A DNA stretch of 64,000 nucleotides, taken from contig NZ_JAIWPT010000011.1 of assembly GCF_021191695.1 (NCBI RefSeq), positions 99,238-163,237 of the forward strand. Direction: 5' to 3'. The notes beneath the pieces are model-generated. The model was given only the letters and a program-made list of their open reading frames with translations. It did not search any database and was not told the DNA's origin. The DNA comes from Proluteimonas luteida. GTDB lineage: Bacteria > Pseudomonadota > Gammaproteobacteria > Xanthomonadales > Xanthomonadaceae. Of this stretch, positions 54,469 through 63,049 are shown piece by piece (within the stretch, counting starts at the first letter, position 1; every line of letters begins with the position of its first letter). A program made the translations under genes and the position numbers.

Positions 54469-55791
54469 TCAGACCAGCCCGAAGCGTTCGGAATACAGCC
54501 GATCCGACGCCACGCCGTGCGCGCGCAGCACCGGTTCGACCGCGTCGGCCATCGCGTCGGGACCGCACAGGTAGGCGCACATGCGGTCGATGCGTGCCGG
54601 CAGGTGGCGGCCCAGCAGCGCGGCGTCGATGCGCCCGGTCTCGCCGTCCCAGCCGTCATGGCCCGTCTCGAGCACGTGCACGACGGTCAGCGGCAGGGCC
54701 TGCGCCAGCGCGTCGAGTTCCTCGCGGAACAGCACCGTGTCCCGGTCCGGGCTGCCGTAGACCAGCAGCAGCGGCGCGCGGGTGCCGCGCGTGCGCGCGG
54801 TGCGCAGCATGCTGATGATCGGGGTGATGCCGACCCCGCCGGCGACGAACACCGCGCCTTCGCGCGCGGCCTCCGGGCGCCACGCGAATTCGCCGTAAGG
54901 GCCTTCGACGAATGCGCGGTCGCCCGGTTTCACGGTCTGCGCGATGCGGCCGGTGAAATCGCCGAGCGGCTTGATGGTGAACGCCAGGCCGTCGTCGTCG
55001 GCGCCCGAGCTGATCGAGAACGGGTGCTGCTGCAGTCGCCATGGCGTGGCGCCGAGGGTGATCCACGCGTACTGGCCGGGGCGGAAACGCAGCCCGCCCG
55101 CGAAACCCGGCTGCAGGACCAGCGTGTGGCTGCCGTCGCGCTCGCGGGTCAGCGTGCGCACCGTCCATGGCCGGCGCTGCAGTCGCCGCGGCCGCAGCAG
55201 CCGGGTTTCGAGCACCGCGAAGATCGAGGCACCGACCACCAGCACCAGCGCCGCCTTCTTCCACAGCGGACCGGTGTAGTGGCCGACCATCAACGCATGG
55301 CCCAGCCCGAGCGTGACCACCAGCAGCGCCAGCGCGCCGTGCAGTAGCCGCCAGTGTTCGTACTGCAGGCCGAACGACAGCCGCCACAGCGAGGTCGCCA
55401 CCAGCCAGGTCGCCGCCAGCAGCACGGTCCACAGCGCGGTCGCGCGCAGCCAGTCGGCGCGCGGATCCAGATAGTCGAGGAAGCGCGCATCGCCGAGCAG
55501 CATCGTCAGCGGGTGCGCCAGCACCAGGCCCCAGCCGAGCAGGCCGGTCTGGCGGTGGAACTGCAGCACGTCGTCCTGGCCCAGGCCGCGCGCGAACCAG
55601 CGCTGGCGCCCCGAGGTCAGCGCCTGCGCCGACAGCACGCCCAGGCCCAGCAGGCCGAGCATCGCGCCGGTCTCGACGATGCGGCTGCGCACTGCCGGCG
55701 GATCGCCCGACAGCGCGATCGCCATCGGCAGCAGCGCCAGCGCCAGGTAGCCGAGCAGCCACAGCAGCAGGCGCCACCAGCCGGTGTTCAT
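54469..55791 (-). CDS. Ferric reductase-like transmembrane flavoprotein
   Basis: A 440-residue inner-membrane oxidoreductase. The first half has about six helices with His residues suited to haem binding (LQFHRQTGLLGWGLVLAHPL; WRLLHGALALLVVTLGLGHA). The second half is an FNR-type module: FRPGQYAWITLG and HPFSISSGADD bind FAD, and GGVGITPIISMLR binds NAD(P)H, ending in CGPDAMADAV. The start overlaps the ctaG-like stop by four bases. It probably passes electrons across the membrane to iron, oxygen or copper; the acceptor is unknown. Confidence 0.87.
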   Translation of the reverse strand: MNTGWWRLLLWLLGYLALALLPMAIALSGDPPAVRSRIVETGAMLGLLGLGVLSAQALTSGRQRWFARGLGQDDVLQFHRQTGLLGWGLVLAHPLTMLLGDARFLDYLDPRADWLRATALWTVLLAATWLVATSLWRLSFGLQYEHWRLLHGALALLVVTLGLGHALMVGHYTGPLWKKAALVLVVGASIFAVLETRLLRPRRLQRRPWTVRTLTRERDGSHTLVLQPGFAGGLRFRPGQYAWITLGATPWRLQQHPFSISSGADDDGLAFTIKPLGDFTGRIAQTVKPGDRAFVEGPYGEFAWRPEAAREGAVFVAGGVGITPIISMLRTARTRGTRAPLLLVYGSPDRDTVLFREELDALAQALPLTVVHVLETGHDGWDGETGRIDAALLGRHLPARIDRMCAYLCGPDAMADAVEPVLRAHGVASDRLYSERFGLV

Positions 55792-56723
55792 GCGTCGCCG
55801 CCACGCGCGGCCGGGCGAGCGGCAGGCGCACGGCGCGCGCCGCGCCGCAGCAGCGCGACCACCAGCCACATGCCGACGACGAGGTAGGGCAGGGCCGCGG
55901 GCACCCACATCACCAGCCCGGCGAGCTGCTGGTCGACCAGCGGGTCCATGCCGACCAGCAGTGCGCGGTTGCTGTAGACCGGATACAGCAGCCGCGGCGC
56001 GAAGGTCAGCAGCGCGCCCAGGAAGCCCATCAGCATCATCACCGAGACCAGTGCGACCAGCCCGCCGGTGGCGCCGGCATCGGGCGCGCGGAGCCGCTGC
56101 CGGACCGCGGCCCAGAACCACAGCCCGGCGAGCAGGAAGCTGGCGTGCATCGCCCAGTGCAGCGGCTCGCTGGCGAGCGCGGCCGTGGTCGCGCCCGGCA
56201 GCTGCCACAGCAGCATCACCGCCGCATGCGCCACCGTCGCCGGCGCCAGCGCCCGGGTCAACGCCGCCATCGGCCGGTGCAGGCCGCGGTGCAGCGCCTG
56301 CGCCAGGGGCTGTGGCAACGCGGTGGCCGCGACCGCGAACGGCCGCGCCGCCAGCAACAGTGGCGGCGCCAGCGCCAGCAGCAGCATGTGCTGGGCCATG
56401 TGCGCGCTGAGCGCGTATTCCCCGAGCGCGTCCAGCGGCCACACCATCGCCAGCACCAGTGCGGCCAGCGCGGCGGCGAACGCACCGACCTCGATCCCCG
56501 ACACGCCGCGACCGCGACCGGCGCGGCGCCACAGGCGCTGCACGCCGGCCGCGTACAGCGCGGTCAGCAACAGGAGCGGCGCCAGCGCCCATGGCGACAG
56601 CGTCCACGCCGTCGCCAGCGTCGGCGGGTCGCCTTCCGGCAGGACGGCGTGCGCGGCCGGCGTCGCCAGGCAGGCGGCGGCCAGCAGCGGCAGGACACGG
56701 GTTGCGCGGCGCAAGGCGGTCAT
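55788..56723 (-). CDS. ctaG: caa3-type cytochrome oxidase assembly protein CtaG
   Basis: A 311-residue membrane protein of the Caa3_CtaG family, implicated in assembly of the caa3-type oxidase copper centre. After a signal-like N-terminus (LPLLAAACLATPAAHA) come about seven helices. His residues fit metal handling (YALSAHMAQHMLLLALAPPL; LHWAMHASFLLAGLWFW), and PVYSNRALLVGMDPLVDQQLA is conserved near the end. It is translationally coupled to the flavoprotein gene. It is distinct from the Cox11-type CtaG. Confidence 0.88.
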   Translation of the reverse strand: MTALRRATRVLPLLAAACLATPAAHAVLPEGDPPTLATAWTLSPWALAPLLLLTALYAAGVQRLWRRAGRGRGVSGIEVGAFAAALAALVLAMVWPLDALGEYALSAHMAQHMLLLALAPPLLLAARPFAVAATALPQPLAQALHRGLHRPMAALTRALAPATVAHAAVMLLWQLPGATTAALASEPLHWAMHASFLLAGLWFWAAVRQRLRAPDAGATGGLVALVSVMMLMGFLGALLTFAPRLLYPVYSNRALLVGMDPLVDQQLAGLVMWVPAALPYLVVGMWLVVALLRRGARRAPAARPAARGGDA

Positions 56724-56784
56724 GCGGCGACCCTAGCAACGCCGGGTTGCATGCAGTGTCGACGCGCACGCGGCAGCGTCGTCC

Positions 56785-56877
56785 GCAACCGTCGTCCCCG
56801 CGCAGGCGGGGACCCAGTGCCTGAAGGCTTCCGCAGCGAAGACGCTGGGCCCCCGCCTGCGCGGGGACGACGGTTGC
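56785..56877. repeat. Long inverted repeat with perfect 27-bp arms
   Basis: The left arm (56785-56811) starts GCAACCGTCGTCCCCGCGCA and the right arm (56851-56877) is its exact reverse complement, with a 39-base loop. The form is that of the GTCGTCCCCGCGNAGGCGGGG repeats frequent in these genomes. It sits in the spacer between ctaG and the CopD-like gene, which are divergent. Confidence 0.85.
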
Positions 56878-57009
56878 AGGTCGAGATTCCCAACACGCAT
56901 TTCGAGGATCCCCGCCGGCACGCAGGTGCGGGCCTTCACGCCGGCCGCGCCTCGACAGGCCATTGATGCGCATTGCGCCACACTGCCGTGTCGACTACCG
57001 GAGCTGCCG

Positions 57010-57504
57010 GTGTATTTCTGGCTCAAAGTCCTGCACATCGCCGCGATGACGATCTGGTTCAGCGGCCTGTTCTTCCTGCCGCGGCTGTTCGTCGCCCGGC
57101 ACCGGCGCGAGATCGACGCCGAGGACGGCTACTGGAATCCGGTCACCAACACGCTGTTCTTCTGGATCATGTCGCCGGCGGCGATCGTCACCATCCTCGC
57201 CGGCATGGCGCTGATCGCATGGAATCCCAACGGCGCATGGCTGGTGCTGAAGCTGCTGGTGGTCGCGGTCGCGGTGCTGATGCACCTGTACTTCGGCCTG
57301 CTGCTGTACGAACTGGGCCAGGCCCGCGACCACCACGGCCCGCTGTTCTACCGCGCGATCGGCTGGGTGCCGCTGGTGCTGCTGCTGGGCATCGCCGCGC
57401 TGACCGGGGCCAAGCCGGCCAGCATCGGCGACCTGCCGCCACCGCCGTCGCACGTGACCGACGACGAGGCCCTGCCGGGGCTGGAGAACGCGCCGCCGCT
57501 GTGA
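57010..57504 (+). CDS. CopD/HemJ-like membrane protein, GTG start
   Basis: A 164-residue inner-membrane protein of the CopD/HemJ (UPF0093-like) family. Four helices are visible, with conserved His in FWLKVLHIAAMTIWFSGLFF and MHLYFGLLLYELGQA, and FLPRLFVARH early. HemJ members oxidise protoporphyrinogen IX in haem synthesis. The GTG was chosen because GGAG lies six bases upstream and it gives the natural VYFWLKVLH start. Its place beside oxidase genes suits a role in haem supply. Confidence 0.78.
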   Translation: MYFWLKVLHIAAMTIWFSGLFFLPRLFVARHRREIDAEDGYWNPVTNTLFFWIMSPAAIVTILAGMALIAWNPNGAWLVLKLLVVAVAVLMHLYFGLLLYELGQARDHHGPLFYRAIGWVPLVLLLGIAALTGAKPASIGDLPPPPSHVTDDEALPGLENAPPL

Positions 57505-57607
57505 CGGCCGCGGGGGTTCTCGCGGTTCCCGAGGTTTCGATTCCGCCGCGTATGCCGCTCCGGTCCAGCCGCCAGGACATCCGCCGGCGGCATCGAACCC
57601 GTGCGCC

Positions 57608-58141
57608 TCACTCCGCCGGCGGCGTGGTATCCCGCCCGCGCGCCAGCTCGGGCTCCTCGTCGCCGTAGACGCCGACGCCGTGGCGGAAGCTCAGGGTGCC
57701 GCCGAGCCAGCCGGCGACGCCGACCAGCAGCGCCATCATCGCCGACGACAGCAGGCCCCACGGCCACACCGCGGCGACCGGGTCGGGCCAGCGCAGCCAC
57801 ACGCCCAGCGCGGCCATCGCCAGCACCATCACCGCGACGATGAAGTGGTTCCATGCCGACACGTGCCGGCGCACGACCCGGATCGACATCATGTCCACGG
57901 TGCCGAACACGCCGGCGACCAGGCCCATCGCCAGCCCGGCGACGTTGAGCCAGAACGACAGTTCCGCCCAGAACGGCGTGTGCAGCCACAGGTACAGGCC
58001 GTCGGTGACGACGACCACGCTGAGGAAGGCGATCGGGAACGTCACCAGCATCGGGTGGATCGGGTGCTTGGCGATCGCCACCACGCTTTCGACATGGTGG
58101 GTCTGGGTCTGCGGCACCGGCTGTTTCAGGTCCTTGCGCAT
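57608..58141 (-). CDS. DUF2231 membrane protein
   Basis: A 177-residue inner-membrane protein with four helices. The start KHPIHPMLVTFPIAFLSVVV carries the typical HPIHP...P motif of DUF2231. FWAELSFWLNVAGLAMGLVA and WNHFIVAVMVLAMAALGVWL follow. DUF2231 proteins often sit near haem or cytochrome genes. It lies 49 bp after the small oxidase-cluster membrane protein and is probably in the same operon. Confidence 0.85.
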   Translation of the reverse strand: MRKDLKQPVPQTQTHHVESVVAIAKHPIHPMLVTFPIAFLSVVVVTDGLYLWLHTPFWAELSFWLNVAGLAMGLVAGVFGTVDMMSIRVVRRHVSAWNHFIVAVMVLAMAALGVWLRWPDPVAAVWPWGLLSSAMMALLVGVAGWLGGTLSFRHGVGVYGDEEPELARGRDTTPPAE

Positions 58142-58190
58142 CGCATCCTCGTGCCGGTTGCGGGGGTCTGGTTGCGTGTCATCGTGGCGC

Positions 58191-58556
58191 TCATCCGCAG
58201 GTCGGCAGCAGGGCGATCGGGGTCGCGGTGAACAGCACGGCGATGGTGGCGGCCAGCGCGGCGAGCGCGGTCAGCGCCCACAGGAAGCGCTCGCGACGGA
58301 CCGCCGCGCGACCGTCGTCGGCAGCGCGGGTCCGGCGCCACGCGCGCAGCGCGGCGGCGCCTGGCAGGGCGATCGCCGCCAGTGCCAGCACGGTCAGCAG
58401 CGCCAGCGCCCAGGTGACGGGCTCCAGCCCGGCGACGGGCGTGCGCCAGACCTGCCGCGCGCAGGCCACGCCCTGCAGGCTGTAGACCGCGACGAAATGC
58501 AGCGCCCACACCGCCAGCGGGGCGGCCATCCGGGTCAGTGACGGCGCCGCGCTCAC
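58191..58556 (-). CDS. Small membrane protein of the oxidase cluster, GTG start
   Basis: A 121-residue protein with three hydrophobic helices (PLAVWALHFVAVYSLQGVAC; WALALLTVLALAAIALPGAA; FLWALTALAALAATIAVLFT). The GTG overlaps the stop of the fused subunit I/III gene, so it is coupled. It fits the small unnamed proteins found after ctaDE fusions. The His in ALHFVAVY and Cys in GVACARQVW are features to note. No specific function assigned. Confidence 0.75.
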   Translation of the reverse strand: MSAAPSLTRMAAPLAVWALHFVAVYSLQGVACARQVWRTPVAGLEPVTWALALLTVLALAAIALPGAAALRAWRRTRAADDGRAAVRRERFLWALTALAALAATIAVLFTATPIALLPTCG

Positions 58557-61078
58557 AGCCACCCCGGCAGCAGGTGCAGCACGGCCAAAGCGATCACGCC
58601 CTGGCCCACGGTGTAGCGCCACAGTCCGGTGGCGACGCGCGGTTCGAGCATGCGGCCGGCATGCGCGTAACCGCGGTGCAGGCGCAACGCGACGAAGCCG
58701 CCGACCAGCATCGCCACGACCACGTGCATCGCGTGGAAGCCGGCCAGCGTCCACACCACCGAGGCATAGGCATGCTGCTGCGGCACCGTGACCGCGTCGG
58801 CCACGATGCCCAGGTGCAGCACCAGGAACGCGAGTCCGGCGGCGATCGCCAGCAGCGACCATGCGATCGCCGGCCGCGTGCGCCCGGCCTGTACCGCCAC
58901 CGGCACGCGGCCGGCGGCGACGCCGGCGCCGAGCAGCAGCGCGGCCGCGCCCGCGACCGGCGCGAGCGCCGGGATCGCCGAGCCCGCCGCCGGCCACACC
59001 GGCGCGCCCAGCCACAGGTAGAACCAAGCGAACACCAGCGAGGCGAACAGCGAGCCGTCGATCAGCAGCGAGGCCACCAGCGCCCACCAGCCCGGTGCAT
59101 TGCGCGCCGAATACTGGGTCGGCAGCCACAGCCCCGGCGCGGCCTCGACAGTCTCGGGCGCCGTGCGGTCGCCGGTGGTCCAGGCCCAGTAGAGGAACAG
59201 TCCGACCAGCGGCACCAGCATCGCCAGCGACAGCCAGTACTGCGAGGCGATGAAGCCGGTCAGCAGCAGCGCGATCGCCAGCGCGGCCAGCAGCGGCAGC
59301 CAGGTCGAATGCGACAGCCGGATCACCTGCTCGGGCTGCGCCGACTGGATGCCGGTGCCCAGCAGTTCGCGGCGGCCGTCGTGCGCCTCGCCGAGCAGGC
59401 CGTCGGTGCGCGCGCCGGCTTCGGCGACGCCCGGGTCGTCCCACAGCGGATAACGGCCGTCGACCACCGGCACCGAGGCGAAGTTGTAGTTCGGCACCGG
59501 CCGCGGCAGCGCCCATTCCAGCGTGCCGGCCTGCCACGGGTTGGCGGGCGCGCGGCGGCCCAGGCGGAAGCACAGCGCCACGTCGATGAGGATCGCGACC
59601 ATGCCCACCGCCATCACGAAACCGGCCGCGGTCGACAGCAGGTTGAGCCAGTGCACGCCCAGTTCCATCGAGTACGTGTCCACGCGCCGCGGCATGCCGG
59701 CCAGCCCGGTGATGTGCATCGGCAGGAAGGTCAGGTTGAAGCCGATGAAGATCAGCCAGAAGCCGCTGCGGCTCAGCGATTCGGATGGCATGCGCCCGCT
59801 GGCCAGCGGCAACCAGTAGTACAGGCCGGCGAACATCGGGAACATCAGCCCGCCGATCAGCACGTAGTGCAGGTGGGCGACGACGAAGTGGGTGTCGTGC
59901 GCCTGCCAGTCGAACGGCACGAAGGCCAGCATCACCCCGGTCAGCCCGCCGCAGACGAACACCACGAAGAAGCCGACGATGTACAGCATCGGCACCCGCA
60001 GCCACGGCCTGCCGGCCCACAGCGTGGCGATCCACGCGAACACCTGGATGCCGGTGGGGATCGCCACCGCCATGCTCGCCGCGCTGAAGAACGCCAGCGC
60101 CAGCAAGGGGATGCCGACCGTGAACATGTGGTGCACCCACAGGCCGAAGCTCAGGAAGCCGGTCGCCACCAGCGCCAGCACGATCCAGGTGTAGCCGACG
60201 ATCGGGCGCCGCGCGAACGTCGCCACCACCATCGACACCACGCCCGCCGCCGGCAGGAAGATGATGTAGACCTCCGGGTGGCCGAACAGCCAGAACAGGT
60301 GCTGCCACAGCAGCGGATCGCCGCCGCGCGCGACCTCGAAGAACGCGAAGTCGAACGCGCGCTGGATCTCCAGCAGGATGCTGGCCAGGATCAGCGGCGG
60401 GAAGCCGAACGCGATCATGAAGGCCATCACCAGGATCGCCCAGGCGAACAGCGGCATCCGCCGCAGGTCCATGCCCGGCGCGCGGGTGATCAGGATCGCG
60501 ACGATCAGCTCGACCGCGGCGGTGACCGCGGCGATCTCGGCAAAGGTCACGCCGATCAGCCAGAAGTCCGGGCCCATGCCGGGCGAGTAGGTGCGGTCGG
60601 TCAGCGGCGTGTACATGAACCAGCCGCCGTCGGGCGCGGCGCCGAACAGGAAGCTCGAGTACAGGAACAGCCCGCCGAACAGGTAGCACCACCAGCCGAA
60701 CGCCGACAGCCGTGGGAACGGCAGGTCGCGCGCGCCCAGCATCTTCGGCACCAGGTACATCGCGAAGCCTTCCATGATCGGCACCGCGAACAGGAACATC
60801 ATCGTCGTGCCGTGCATGGTCACGAACTGCGCGTAGCGCTCGGGATCGAGCACGTTCAACCCCGGCCACGCCAGCTGCAGGCGGATGAACATCGACAGCA
60901 TCCCGCCGACCAGCAGGAACGCGAAGCCGGTGAGGATGAAGCGGAAGGCGATCGTCGAATGGTTGACCGCGGTCAGCTGGCCGACGAGGCCGCGGCCGTT
61001 GGCCCAGACGCGCTCGAGCAGCGCCAGCCGCTCGTTGTGGCGCAGATGGTCGCCGGGGGTGGGGGCGCCGGTGCTCAT
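58553..61078 (-). CDS. ctaD: Cytochrome c oxidase subunit I+III fusion
   Basis: An 841-residue inner-membrane haem-copper oxidase fusion. Residues 1 to about 560 are subunit I: the haem-a His in TMHGTTMMFLFAVPI, CuB His and the cross-linked Tyr in LFGHPEVYIIFLP, CuB pair in WVHHMFTVG, and the haem a3/a His residues in DTHFVVAHLHYVLIGG. From about 600 on, subunit III follows (LPTQYSARNAPGWWALVASL; IDGSLFASLVFAWFYLWLGA; HAMHVVVAMLVGG). It is overlapped at both ends by neighbours (ctaC stop, small protein start), giving a tightly coupled operon. The oxidase reduces O2 to water and pumps protons. Confidence 0.93.
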   Translation of the reverse strand: MSTGAPTPGDHLRHNERLALLERVWANGRGLVGQLTAVNHSTIAFRFILTGFAFLLVGGMLSMFIRLQLAWPGLNVLDPERYAQFVTMHGTTMMFLFAVPIMEGFAMYLVPKMLGARDLPFPRLSAFGWWCYLFGGLFLYSSFLFGAAPDGGWFMYTPLTDRTYSPGMGPDFWLIGVTFAEIAAVTAAVELIVAILITRAPGMDLRRMPLFAWAILVMAFMIAFGFPPLILASILLEIQRAFDFAFFEVARGGDPLLWQHLFWLFGHPEVYIIFLPAAGVVSMVVATFARRPIVGYTWIVLALVATGFLSFGLWVHHMFTVGIPLLALAFFSAASMAVAIPTGIQVFAWIATLWAGRPWLRVPMLYIVGFFVVFVCGGLTGVMLAFVPFDWQAHDTHFVVAHLHYVLIGGLMFPMFAGLYYWLPLASGRMPSESLSRSGFWLIFIGFNLTFLPMHITGLAGMPRRVDTYSMELGVHWLNLLSTAAGFVMAVGMVAILIDVALCFRLGRRAPANPWQAGTLEWALPRPVPNYNFASVPVVDGRYPLWDDPGVAEAGARTDGLLGEAHDGRRELLGTGIQSAQPEQVIRLSHSTWLPLLAALAIALLLTGFIASQYWLSLAMLVPLVGLFLYWAWTTGDRTAPETVEAAPGLWLPTQYSARNAPGWWALVASLLIDGSLFASLVFAWFYLWLGAPVWPAAGSAIPALAPVAGAAALLLGAGVAAGRVPVAVQAGRTRPAIAWSLLAIAAGLAFLVLHLGIVADAVTVPQQHAYASVVWTLAGFHAMHVVVAMLVGGFVALRLHRGYAHAGRMLEPRVATGLWRYTVGQGVIALAVLHLLPGWL

Positions 61079-61842
61079 CGCGTACCGCTCCCGCCGGTGG
61101 CTGCAGGCGCGCCGGCGGCGTCCGCAGGCGCGTCGGCTGCAGATGCGTCGCCCGCAAGCCAGGCCGCCCAGGCGGCGTCGTCGACCACGCGCACCCGGAA
61201 TTCCATGCGTGCATGGTCCAGGCCGCAGAACTCGGCGCACTGGCCGCGCATCGGCGTGGCCTCGTCGGCCTGCAGGCGCAGCACGTTGACCCGGCCCGGG
61301 ATCGCGTCGATCTTGCCGGCGAGCCGCGGGATCCAGAAGCCGTGGATCACGTCGTCGCTGGTGATGCGCAGCTCGACCATGCGCCCCAGCGGCAGCACCA
61401 CTTCGTCCAGCGATTCGGCGACCACCGCGCCATCGGCATCGCGATAGTGGAAATGCCATTGCCATTGCCGCGCGGTGACGTCGATGACCGCATCCGGCTC
61501 CTCGCCCGGCCAGGCGAGCCGGCCGCTGGTCAGGCTGCCCCAGACCAGCAGCGCCGCCAGCACCACCGTCGGCAGGACGAAGCCGCCGGCGACGATCAGG
61601 CGCCGCGGATGGCGCAATGCGCTGTCGCCGTCGCGCCGCCGCAGTGCCAGCCACAGCAGCGCCAGCACGATGGCCCAGACCGCGGTGAACGCGGTCGCCA
61701 TCAGCCACCAGCCCTGGGCGATGGTGGCCGCCGCCGGGCCCGCCGGGGACAGCGCGGACTGGGGCCCGCCGCAGGCGCCGAGCAGTGCCGGCGCCACGGC
61801 GGAAAACGCCAGCGCGGTCGCGCGTCGTCGATGTCGATGCAA
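61075..61842 (-). CDS. ctaC: Cytochrome c oxidase subunit II
   Basis: A 255-residue protein. A lipoprotein-like leader (LAFSAVAPALLGACGG) is followed by two membrane helices and the periplasmic CuA domain. The first CuA His is in DVIHGFWIPRL and the rest in GQCAEFCGLDHARMEF (Cys-x3-Cys-x3-His-x2-Met). WQWHFHYRDADG is the aromatic region. No cytochrome c domain is fused. I used the TTG at 61842 for lack of a better start near the leader; this is uncertain. It is the first gene of the oxidase operon. Confidence 0.88.
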   Translation of the reverse strand: MHRHRRRATALAFSAVAPALLGACGGPQSALSPAGPAAATIAQGWWLMATAFTAVWAIVLALLWLALRRRDGDSALRHPRRLIVAGGFVLPTVVLAALLVWGSLTSGRLAWPGEEPDAVIDVTARQWQWHFHYRDADGAVVAESLDEVVLPLGRMVELRITSDDVIHGFWIPRLAGKIDAIPGRVNVLRLQADEATPMRGQCAEFCGLDHARMEFRVRVVDDAAWAAWLAGDASAADAPADAAGAPAATGGSGTR

Positions 61843-62067
61843 GGTGCCGATAATCCGCCGCCCCGATGTGCTGAAGGGCCGCGCGGAAGGCACGCCCACG
61901 GGCAACGCTATCGGGCACGGCGGCCACGCAATGTGAATGCGTCGTGCCGCTCCGGCGCGTTCGGCACGTGTCCCACACCGGCATGCCAACAACGCGCGAC
62001 GCCCAGCGCAGGACACCGGGCGCCGTATTCGTGCCCGTCCCGCGCTACGCGCCGGACGACAGGCGGT

Positions 62068-62541
62068 TCAGTTCGTGTGGGGTGCGATGCCGGTCGCGGG
62101 CATCGCCGCCTTGACGCATTTCGCGGCATCGCGCGGCGCGTCGGGCGTCGCGACCACGCAACGCGCCGCGGCCTCGGCCCAGGCCGCATTGCCGCCGTCG
62201 TCGCGGCCGGACAGGGCGCCGGTGTCGGAGATCCAGCGGGCGATGTCGACCAGGCGCCGGCGGTCGTCGAGCGAGGCGGTGGCATCGATCGCGGCGGCGG
62301 CGCTGACGAAACTGGCGGCGAACGTCGACAGCGTGCGTTCGCGGACTTCATCCGCGCCGGCCGCGCCGGTCGGCGTGGCGACGAGCGCGTGCAGGCGGAT
62401 CGCATCGCGCGCCTTCAGGTCGCCGGCCGACCCGATGCTGGTGCGCAGCAGCACGGTCGCGCCCAGGGCGCCGATGAACATGCCCGCGAACAGGGCGAGG
62501 ACGACGCCGATCACCAGGCCGGTACGTGGGCTCCCGCTCAT
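62068..62541 (-). CDS. Membrane-anchored hypothetical protein
   Basis: A 157-residue protein with one N-terminal membrane helix (LVIGVVLALFAGMFIGALGA) and a periplasmic helical domain (STFAASFVSAAAAIDATASL; RCVVATPDAPRDAAKCVKAA). Two cysteines near the end may pair. The ATG of MSGSPRTG was preferred over an upstream start. No family is recognised. The 225-bp spacer to ctaC holds nothing I can identify except the presumed oxidase promoter. Confidence 0.65.
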   Translation of the reverse strand: MSGSPRTGLVIGVVLALFAGMFIGALGATVLLRTSIGSAGDLKARDAIRLHALVATPTGAAGADEVRERTLSTFAASFVSAAAAIDATASLDDRRRLVDIARWISDTGALSGRDDGGNAAWAEAAARCVVATPDAPRDAAKCVKAAMPATGIAPHTN

Positions 62542-62647
62542 CGTTGTGCATGCGCTCCGCAGGTCCGGCCATGCCGGGGGGCGCATAGGCTACCACCGGG
62601 TGCCGCCGGCCCCGTGCCGGAGTGCGCCCGCACCGCGTGCGGGGTCG

Positions 62648-63049
62648 TCAGCGCAGCCAGCCGGCCAGTTCCTCGCGACTGAGGCGGCCGTCGCCGTTGG
62701 CATCGACCGCGCGGAACTCGGCGTCCAGCGTCGGGTGCGCGGCGGCCTCGCGGCGACTGATGAAGCCGTCGGCATCGGTGTCCAGCGCCTCGAAATCGAT
62801 GCGGTAGTTGTCGCGCAGCGCGGCATCGGGTTCATAGGAGCGCACGATCACCTGCTGTCCGCCGGGTTCGCCGAACGTCACGATGCCGGTCTGGCGTCCG
62901 GTGGATGGAGACGTCACCGGCGGCGCATCGCGCACTTCCAGCGGCGTGGTGCTGACCTGCGCCGTGGCGGCAGCGCAAGCGGTCGCGGCCAGCGCGGCAA
63001 CGACGAGGCGCAGCGTGTCGCGGGTCGAGGGTCGGATCGGGCAGGTCAT
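62648..63049 (-). CDS. Secreted EF-hand protein
   Basis: A 133-residue exported protein. A signal peptide (VVAALAATACAAATAQ) precedes a linker and two EF-hand loops: DTDADGFISRREA (about 97-109) and DANGDGRLSREEL (about 119-131), both with the DxDxDG calcium ligands. GGAGG five bases before the ATG supports the start. It overlaps the upstream membrane-protein gene by four bases (ATGA), so the two are coupled. Confidence 0.82.
   Translation of the reverse strand: MTCPIRPSTRDTLRLVVAALAATACAAATAQVSTTPLEVRDAPPVTSPSTGRQTGIVTFGEPGGQQVIVRSYEPDAALRDNYRIDFEALDTDADGFISRREAAAHPTLDAEFRAVDANGDGRLSREELAGWLR

Noticed and set aside
58538..61447. About 970-codon plus-strand frame opposite the oxidase genes
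   Set aside because: Antisense of ctaDE/ctaC; made of Gln/His/Arg/Asp repeats.
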